Assembly (NCBI RefSeq): GCF_947254915.1
Contig: NZ_CAMYEZ010000023.1
Location: 1 to 18,794 of the forward strand
Origin: an uncultured Porphyromonas sp.
Lineage (GTDB): Bacteria; Bacteroidota; Bacteroidia; Bacteroidales; Porphyromonadaceae
Direction of reading: 5' to 3'
Length of the DNA: 18,794 nucleotides
The notes beneath the pieces were generated by a model. The model did no database searches, was not told the DNA's origin, and saw only the letters and a program-made list of their open reading frames with translations. Both the position numbers and the translations under genes were made by a program. Below, one piece after another: positions 13,455-18,794 of the stretch (its first letter is position 1; every line of letters begins with the position of its first letter).

Positions 13455-16400
13455 TTATAGCCTATGAATCTTTTGTGTAGCGATGAGAGCTGTTCCATCG
13501 TAGTAGTGGAGGAGGTATTCCCCGCTAGGTAGTCCAGTAAGGTCTGCCGTCAGTATTTTCTCTCCTTGTGTAGATATGGTGTAATATGTCTTGCCACTTT
13601 CTGCTGAGGTGATTTTAATTACACCGTCTTGACGAGCGTCTGTAAGCTCTATAGAGAGTATTCCATCGGTGGGGTTAGGATAAAGCTTCATAGGCGATGC
13701 CTCAATAGTAGCTTTTTGTGGTAGTGATACTATCTTGCGATCTAAGAAGCCGTCTTTGGTAGCTTCTACCGATAGAGTTATATCTTTTAGGCTAGATCTT
13801 GAGGATAGCTCTAGTTCTTTGCCCGTTGCAATTTCTTTGCCGTCAGATGTTGACCAAATGTATTTAGCGGGTTCACCAATGTCATGTGCTATGAGTTTAG
13901 AATCTCCATCAACAATGGTCGCCTCCGCACTGAACATAGGTCTAATATCCTTACGAAGTATGTAAGTGTTTCCTCCGATACAGTCGCCAGTCTTAGCATC
14001 TAAAGCTTGCACTCTTACTGTAAACTCCTTTTGGTCTGTTTGCTTTTGTACCAAGAAGTTCGCTTTAAGCTGAAGATTCAATTGTCCCTTAGGTGCTAGG
14101 CGTATGCCGTCTATATGTGCGACCGAGTCTACTCGAATAAATTCTGTCGGTAACGAAGGAAGTCCCTTTTTAGTCCGATATGATTGATCGTAGCGGTATG
14201 ATAGCTCGAATTGATCCTTTACCGTTTCATACTTTTGAATTCCATCATCATAGTTTATATGAAGGTTGATATCCTTAATCTTATCTCCGTGGTTGATGAC
14301 AATAATGTCGTTAAGATCTATTCCTCCCAATCCGTTGTCGGATACATTAATAATGTGGACATTCTTTTGTGCAACATTGTTGTTGGCTTGGACATACTTG
14401 CGAAAGTCTCTGTGATCTACTAGATAGTAAGAATCTTGGATCTCTGTAATCTCTGCGAGCAAACAAGCGTGCATCTCTTTAGAAGTTTGATCAAGGATTA
14501 GTTCAGCTGGCAGAGTCCAAGGAATCTCTATAATGGTAGACCCTCCTGCTGGGATAGAGGGAATAGCGACTGATTCAATCTCACCACCTGAGACGACCTT
14601 CTTTCCATTGGAAATGGTTGTCTTCTCTTTCCCGTGGAAGGAATCCCACCCCTGCGTTGGACTAGAATATGACCAATAAAGTCTCACCATAGCTCGAGAG
14701 ATAGAGGGTTGAACTCCTTTGTTATGTATGCGCAGATATACATAGCAACGATTACCCACGCTAAAGTTCGGGTTTTGATGCTCTTCTACCTTATCATTAT
14801 TTTGGCGTACCCAAATGTCAGGACTCTCCCATTGTGGGGCATCAATGAAGTATGGTTCGACACCTTTGTCTTGTTTGACATCTCGAATGTATAGGTCTGT
14901 CATACGAAGTGTGTCGCAAATGCCGTATTCATTCATCGGTCCTAGTAGTGGGTTTGAATCATTTCCATCTTGTTCTTTGGGAATGAATATATCATAGAAA
15001 GGTCTACCTACTAATCCCCAACGATAGTAGCCATCACCATCCTCGTCATAAGCTTCAATCATAGAGTGCTTATAAATATGGCCAGGACGATGACTTTCAG
15101 TAAGCTTCCCTGATAGATAGTAAAGATCATTGATTGAAGGGACACAAATACGAGGGTCACTTGCATTCCGATGCTTCACTCTTACAAAGTAACTATAGCC
15201 ACCATTTCCAAAGTTGTCTCCAAAGCTATTTTTAAAGCTCCAGTAAACTTTGCCACAGAGGGGATGGTCTGCAGGAATAGGATCCGTATCTGTAGGCCAA
15301 TAGTTAAGTAATAGTCCAGGCTTTATTACTCCATAGCCGGACAGTAGCATTTCGTGTCCTGGTATACTTGCAATAAGCGGACCTTGATTAATCAGTGTAT
15401 GCATCACCTCTTTGGCATCAAATCGAGCGAGTTGTAAAACATCCTCTACTTGATAAGTTACATCAGGATTCTCGGGCTTATTTTCACAAGGTTGATACTT
15501 TTTGTCAAAGGGGAACTCGTCTTCTGTAACAATGGGCTGTTTTAGATACTCTGCAACTAGAGGCATAGCTGTTGACCAAATGGGTCCACACTTATCTTTT
15601 CTCTTTTGAAGTTCTGTAGGGTCTGTACAACCCTCTTCCAAGGCTCCCGAACAAGCTATGATTTGCAATACTGAAACCTGTCTATCTACGTTTTCTCCGT
15701 AATAACGTTTGATATAGCTTTCCATAGCAGATGCAGTGGCTTGAGCCCAGCATGAATATGTGTCGTACTGTTCTCGACAAGAAGTATTCCAATTGATCCC
15801 GTGCCGATCACTCCAGTCAAAGTACTCTACATATGGATAAGTTGTTGTATCTAAAAACTCCATTTCATCAAAAGGAGTGGCCATCGGAGTATAAATGCCA
15901 CCGCCATAATGCTCCAAACCATATGCATCAACTTCGTTCAAAAACGATAAGTTTTGACGGTTTTCTGCATAGGAGCGTAGAGACAGAGATGTCTGCTTGG
16001 CTACCCAAAGGATATTATGCTCCTTGTTATAAGCGTTGATACGATCAATTTGAGATTGGATGGCATCCTGTTTCAGAGTATAAAATCTACGAAGTTGATA
16101 TATCTTGCTGATGTTGTTATTGTGGGAGGTAGCCGTATGTACCTTATCTAGGTTTACGACACACCCACTAGTTCTGAGCATAAGTTTCTTAGGATGTACT
16201 CCAAAAGCGAAGAGAGCCGTTTCAAAAGCCTTGTTTGAAAGCGAGATTGGTTTATTCAATTGGTTGAAGATAGCAATATCCCGGTATACAAGATATTGTT
16301 TGCCTGCTTGATCCTCAAAGAGGATGCTAAAGTAACCCTCCTTACTAGTAAAGGTTACTGAGAGATCTACTGCTAGAGCGTAGATTGGATGCGTTTGTTC

Positions 16401-16604
16401 CTCACTAGAGAAGGAGAACTCAGCTCCTTCTATTTCCTTTGTACTAGTCGAACCAGATCGAAGATCTCTCGTAGGAGATGCCTTGAGTGTGACAGTCTCT
16501 GCGCATAGGACTAGAGGATTGATACTCTCTTGCGCATTGATATGGTAGCCATATATGCCACTGAGTAGCGTTATGACAAGCGATAGGATTAAGGGTTGTT
16601 TCAT
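13455..16604 (-). CDS. Secreted papain-like cysteine protease with T9SS sorting domain
   Basis: A 1049-residue multidomain protein. A signal peptide (1-24, cleavage near NA-QE) is followed by an N-terminal region of unknown fold (to about 260) and a papain-family (C1A) catalytic domain at about 260-490. The active site is complete: Gln279 six residues before Cys285 (REQYDTYSCWAQATASAM), His417 (IPGHEMLLSGYG) and Asn459 (YWSFKNSFGDNFGNGGYSYF). Beta-rich domains follow, one resembling CARDB (about 600-720). The last 78 residues (from 972, LYPNPTDGILSIEL, ending in LPSGEYLLHYYDG) are a type A sorting domain of the type IX secretion system. The protein should cross the outer membrane and be released or attached to the cell surface. 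It is not a gingipain (C25) or a C10 protease. It forms an operon with the secreted gene that follows it 21 bases downstream. Confidence 0.9.
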   Translation of the reverse strand: MKQPLILSLVITLLSGIYGYHINAQESINPLVLCAETVTLKASPTRDLRSGSTSTKEIEGAEFSFSSEEQTHPIYALAVDLSVTFTSKEGYFSILFEDQAGKQYLVYRDIAIFNQLNKPISLSNKAFETALFAFGVHPKKLMLRTSGCVVNLDKVHTATSHNNNISKIYQLRRFYTLKQDAIQSQIDRINAYNKEHNILWVAKQTSLSLRSYAENRQNLSFLNEVDAYGLEHYGGGIYTPMATPFDEMEFLDTTTYPYVEYFDWSDRHGINWNTSCREQYDTYSCWAQATASAMESYIKRYYGENVDRQVSVLQIIACSGALEEGCTDPTELQKRKDKCGPIWSTAMPLVAEYLKQPIVTEDEFPFDKKYQPCENKPENPDVTYQVEDVLQLARFDAKEVMHTLINQGPLIASIPGHEMLLSGYGVIKPGLLLNYWPTDTDPIPADHPLCGKVYWSFKNSFGDNFGNGGYSYFVRVKHRNASDPRICVPSINDLYYLSGKLTESHRPGHIYKHSMIEAYDEDGDGYYRWGLVGRPFYDIFIPKEQDGNDSNPLLGPMNEYGICDTLRMTDLYIRDVKQDKGVEPYFIDAPQWESPDIWVRQNNDKVEEHQNPNFSVGNRCYVYLRIHNKGVQPSISRAMVRLYWSYSSPTQGWDSFHGKEKTTISNGKKVVSGGEIESVAIPSIPAGGSTIIEIPWTLPAELILDQTSKEMHACLLAEITEIQDSYYLVDHRDFRKYVQANNNVAQKNVHIINVSDNGLGGIDLNDIIVINHGDKIKDINLHINYDDGIQKYETVKDQFELSYRYDQSYRTKKGLPSLPTEFIRVDSVAHIDGIRLAPKGQLNLQLKANFLVQKQTDQKEFTVRVQALDAKTGDCIGGNTYILRKDIRPMFSAEATIVDGDSKLIAHDIGEPAKYIWSTSDGKEIATGKELELSSRSSLKDITLSVEATKDGFLDRKIVSLPQKATIEASPMKLYPNPTDGILSIELTDARQDGVIKITSAESGKTYYTISTQGEKILTADLTGLPSGEYLLHYYDGTALIATQKIHRL

Positions 16605-16823
16605 AATACTATGTATTTATGCGGTTGCTTCCTACTCTGATAGGTTTTCGGATCCCCCTCCTGTTAGCCAGTTGGTCTGAGAATCGTTTTTGTCATCAAG
16701 GACGATTCTGCTCCTTGCGGTCTGTGTAGAGGACAACGTATGACCTGGTTTGAAGAACACGTTCTTCTATTTTCGAGCTATGGCTGCACTCTATATATCA
16801 TCGTGCACTATGATATTTCGTAT
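16605..16823. promoter_or_regulatory. Upstream region of the protease with two dyads
   Basis: This 219-base gap must contain the protease promoter, but I find no TAnnTTTG box in the right orientation. It holds GAAGAAC-ac-GTTCTTC (16752-16767), a compact dyad that looks like a regulator site, and AGAATCGT/ACGATTCT (16680-16687 and 16702-16709). Neither is followed by a T-run on the minus strand, so neither looks like a terminator for the ketosynthase gene. Confidence 0.35.
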
Positions 16824-17934
16824 TTATTGAGCGGTTAGTAGCACTGTTCCATAGGAGAACCTGCCACTTTCAGGGACAAGAAGGAGTATCTTTTGCCCAT
16901 GCTTTATCCCTTTCATTCGCATCAGCTCTTCCAACGCCACGTAAATGGCAGCAGAGCCAACGTTCCCGACAGATGGGAGGTTGACAAACCACTTCTCTTT
17001 CGTCAATGCAATACCACGAGATTTGAGTTCTTCATTCACTTGGTCGTAAAAGAGCATTGAGGAAAGATGTGGTAACACGTAATCAACCTCTTCTGGATTC
17101 AAGTTGTGTTTAGCGAGAACGGTTTCGATATGATCCACCCAATACTTGATGGCATGCTTTTTTAGCTGACGAATATCCTGCTTCCCTACAAGAACACCAC
17201 GATCCTTGATTTCCTCTGGAGAGAATTCTTTCCAACTTTTTAGCCGTCCATTTGGTTCCAGCTCGGACGCCATAAACATACAGGTCGGCAACTCATTGGC
17301 ATAAGATGTCATTTCCACCCACTCCACTTTAAGAGAGCAATCTCCCCCGGGGTGGTCTTGTAGCAATACAGCTCCAGCTCCATCTGACAACATAAACCTC
17401 ATGAAATCCTTCTCAAAAGCCATATAAGGATCTTTATCTGGATTGTCGTGTGTCGCCTCATACTCGGGATCGTAAAACTTGGAGACCAATGCGGGAGATG
17501 TCAGCTCGGAAGCTACACAAACAGCATTGTCGTGCAACCCTGCGAGGATATTGCTATAGCAAATCTTCAGAGCTTGTAATGAGGTCAGACATACACCAGC
17601 AGAAGAAAATATCTCCATCGGGAAGTTACCCAACTCACCATGTACCATAGAGGCGTGCGATGGGAGCAACTGATCTGGAGTACTTGTGCCACAAGCTAAG
17701 AGAGTGATGTCACTTGGGACAGCATTTTCTTCAAACAGTCCCAATACCGCTTCTTTTGCAAGTTGAGCATTAGAATGAGTGATCTTATGCTCTTATACCA
17801 TTTTGTTTGAGGACAATAGACCGAACCCTCGACGGTTTTCCACCAATGAGACCGATATAATCCTCTATCTCCTCGTTGGATACAGGCTTATTAGGCAAAA
17901 AGACCGCAACCTTATTGATGTATACATTCCTCAT
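16824..17934 (-). pseudogene. Frameshifted DarB-like ketoacyl-ACP synthase III
   Basis: The N-terminal part starts at ATG 17934 (MRNVYINKVAVFLPNKPV, then EDYIGLIGGKPSRVR), overlaps the tetR stop as ATGA, and ends after 49 codons at TAA 17787-17785. The next frame continues the same protein (KITHSNAQLAKEAV) to the stop at 16824. As an independent gene this second part could only start at TTG 17744, giving 306 residues without the N-terminal strands. It keeps the thiolase-fold triad, numbered from that TTG: Cys52 (FSSAGVCLTS), His226 (LPHLSS) and Asn261 (VGNVGSAA). Relatives seem to have about nine more residues at the break, so a small deletion probably caused the shift. The closest family I recall is DarB, which makes the dialkylresorcinol precursor; no darA or other pathway gene is nearby. 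A sequencing error is an alternative. Confidence 0.8.
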
Positions 17935-18545
17935 AAGCGTATAGAATTATATAGCAGTAAGTATTTCTTTTTCAACTCGTCAATATCCAACTCATTCCCT
18001 GTTATGGAGTGGATAAACGAATCTCCATAATATAAAGATCGAAACATAGATACGACCAGAAGCGGGTCAATGCTTTGATTCAGCTCCCTAGCAGAGAGAC
18101 CTTTCTCGTAATATGTTAGCCACAATTGTGTTATTTCTTGATCCAAAGCTTTGCATCTATCATTAAAACCTTCGTAATGAAATTTGGCAGAGGATAGTAG
18201 GTTGATATACTCCGTGGAGTTCGCATCTATAAGGGTGTTCCTTACAGAATTCATCCGCTCTTTCGTGAGATTTAATTCGTTCATAATAAAGCTAAGGAAT
18301 GGCTTCTCATTTGATGCAAGCTCCTCTCTCTTTAAGGAGTTAGATAGAAGTTCAAAGACGAACTTGTCAATGACCGCTCTGTATAATCCTTCTTTGTTCT
18401 TTACCTTATAGTATATAGCTCCTCTAGACAATCCGATTATTTCTTCCAAATCCGCCGTAGTGACATCCGCATACTCCTTCACCAAAAAGAGTTTGAATGC
18501 CCCTACGAGTATTTGATTCCTACGTTCTTCACTTTTGCTCATCAT
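17931..18545 (-). CDS. TetR/AcrR-family transcriptional regulator
   Basis: A 204-residue protein. Residues 8-60 form the TetR DNA-binding domain: RRNQILVGAFKLFLVKEYAD, then the recognition part (TTADLEEIIGLSRGAIYYKV, then KNKEGLYRAVID). The C-terminal helical part (70-204) would bind a ligand and dimerise; nothing identifies the ligand. The last base of its TGA stop lies within the ATG of the broken ketosynthase gene (shared ATGA), so the two were translated together, and lipid-like molecules made or sensed by that pathway are a plausible signal (inference). Two adjacent ATGs start the frame (18545 and 18542). Confidence 0.9.
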   Translation of the reverse strand: MMSKSEERRNQILVGAFKLFLVKEYADVTTADLEEIIGLSRGAIYYKVKNKEGLYRAVIDKFVFELLSNSLKREELASNEKPFLSFIMNELNLTKERMNSVRNTLIDANSTEYINLLSSAKFHYEGFNDRCKALDQEITQLWLTYYEKGLSARELNQSIDPLLVVSMFRSLYYGDSFIHSITGNELDIDELKKKYLLLYNSIRL

Positions 18546-18549
18546 TGCT

Positions 18550-18619
18550 TAGTACTACTGTAATAATATTCTTTCTGAGTGCCAAGTTAGACATAAAAAA
18601 TCAAACCACCAAATTTTGG
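18550..18619 (-). promoter_or_regulatory. Candidate tetR promoter and operators
   Basis: On the minus strand TTTG (18613-18610) lies 20 bases before TAACTTGG (18589-18582), one mismatch from TAnnTTTG. The palindrome CCAAA-T-TTTGG (18609-18619) overlaps the -33 element, and the perfect palindrome TAGTACTA (18550-18557) lies just before the tetR ATG. Either could be an autoregulatory operator; both are short enough to occur by chance. Confidence 0.3.
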
Positions 18620-18689
18620 GCGAATTTTCTTTTTCCGCACATTCCACCCCCACCCTAATATTCGTGTAAAAGGGCTCTTCATGTAGGCT

Positions 18690-18794
18690 CTAGTTCGTTT
18701 TTCTCTTGATCAACTTATCCATATCCCTTGCAATCTTTTGGTCGGTGACTTGGGCGTAGATTTGCGTGCTGGCAATAGACGAATGCCCCATCAT
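18690..18794 (-). CDS. Tyrosine recombinase/integrase, C-terminal end (partial)
   Basis: The frame enters from the right edge and ends at TAG 18692-18690, giving 34 residues. They contain the end of the catalytic domain of tyrosine recombinases: the box II motif GHSSIASTQIYAQVTD with the conserved His and the nucleophilic Tyr in QIY, then a short basic tail (KLIKRKTN). This wording is typical of Bacteroidales integrases of mobile elements and invertible loci. The upstream Arg-Lys-His-Arg residues lie outside the window, so intactness cannot be judged. An attachment site or invertible promoter might lie near this gene; none is visible inside the window. Confidence 0.85.
   Translation of the reverse strand: MMGHSSIASTQIYAQVTDQKIARDMDKLIKRKTN

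Noticed and set aside
13455..16604. Gingipain (C25) or C10 streptopain-like protease
   Set aside because: The CWA, H-x-M-L-L-S-G-Y-G and KNSFGxxFGxGGY signatures are of the papain C1A family.

Overview
The window looks like a chromosomal stretch of a Bacteroidales bacterium, most likely a Porphyromonas relative. The support is a secreted protease ending in a type IX secretion (T9SS) sorting domain, Bacteroidetes-style promoter boxes (TAnnTTTG), a paired set of small Bacteroidales-type HTH proteins and a Bacteroidales-type tyrosine recombinase. The genus is inference; no rRNA or other marker gene is present.

Layout. 1-1484: a possible tail of an upstream gene, then a Wzx-type polysaccharide flippase (+). 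1509-8289 (all -): a type I-C CRISPR-Cas locus in the order cas3-cas5c-cas8c-cas7, running directly into a 14-repeat, 13-spacer array and ending at a hairpin-plus-T-run terminator. The adaptation genes cas4-cas1-cas2 and the usual leader are absent between cas7 and the array: the cas7 stop codon lies one base from the last, degenerate repeat. The whole block reads as one transcription unit, so the crRNAs are probably made by read-through from the cas operon. 8425-11348 (all -): a Bro-N/Fic fusion protein, an SPFH/NfeD membrane pair and a Cys-type glutathione peroxidase with a good promoter.

11375-12386: a decayed mobile-element scar, with a 5'-truncated HTH gene, an intact HTH partner and several hairpins. 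12387-16604 (-): two secreted proteins, a papain-like T9SS protease and a small unknown partner. 16824-18545 (-): a TetR regulator overlapping a ketoacyl-ACP synthase III gene that is broken by a frameshift. 18690-18794 (-): the C-terminal end of a tyrosine recombinase that runs off the window. DNA from about 11.4 kb rightwards is visibly more AT-rich than the flippase, cas and peroxidase region, which fits an acquired island with recombination genes at both ends.

How it works together. The CRISPR block has everything needed for interference: the Cas3 nuclease-helicase, the Cascade backbone, a Cas5c with the processing residues, and a likely internally translated Cas11c. It cannot add spacers unless Cas1/Cas2 act from elsewhere. 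Two spacers are near-identical (shifted one base, with one substitution), which records repeated encounters with the same target lineage. The most interesting leads are the leaderless fusion of cas7 to the array, the duplicate spacers, and the Bro-N/Fic protein beside the cas operon. I found no wholly new system that I could defend.
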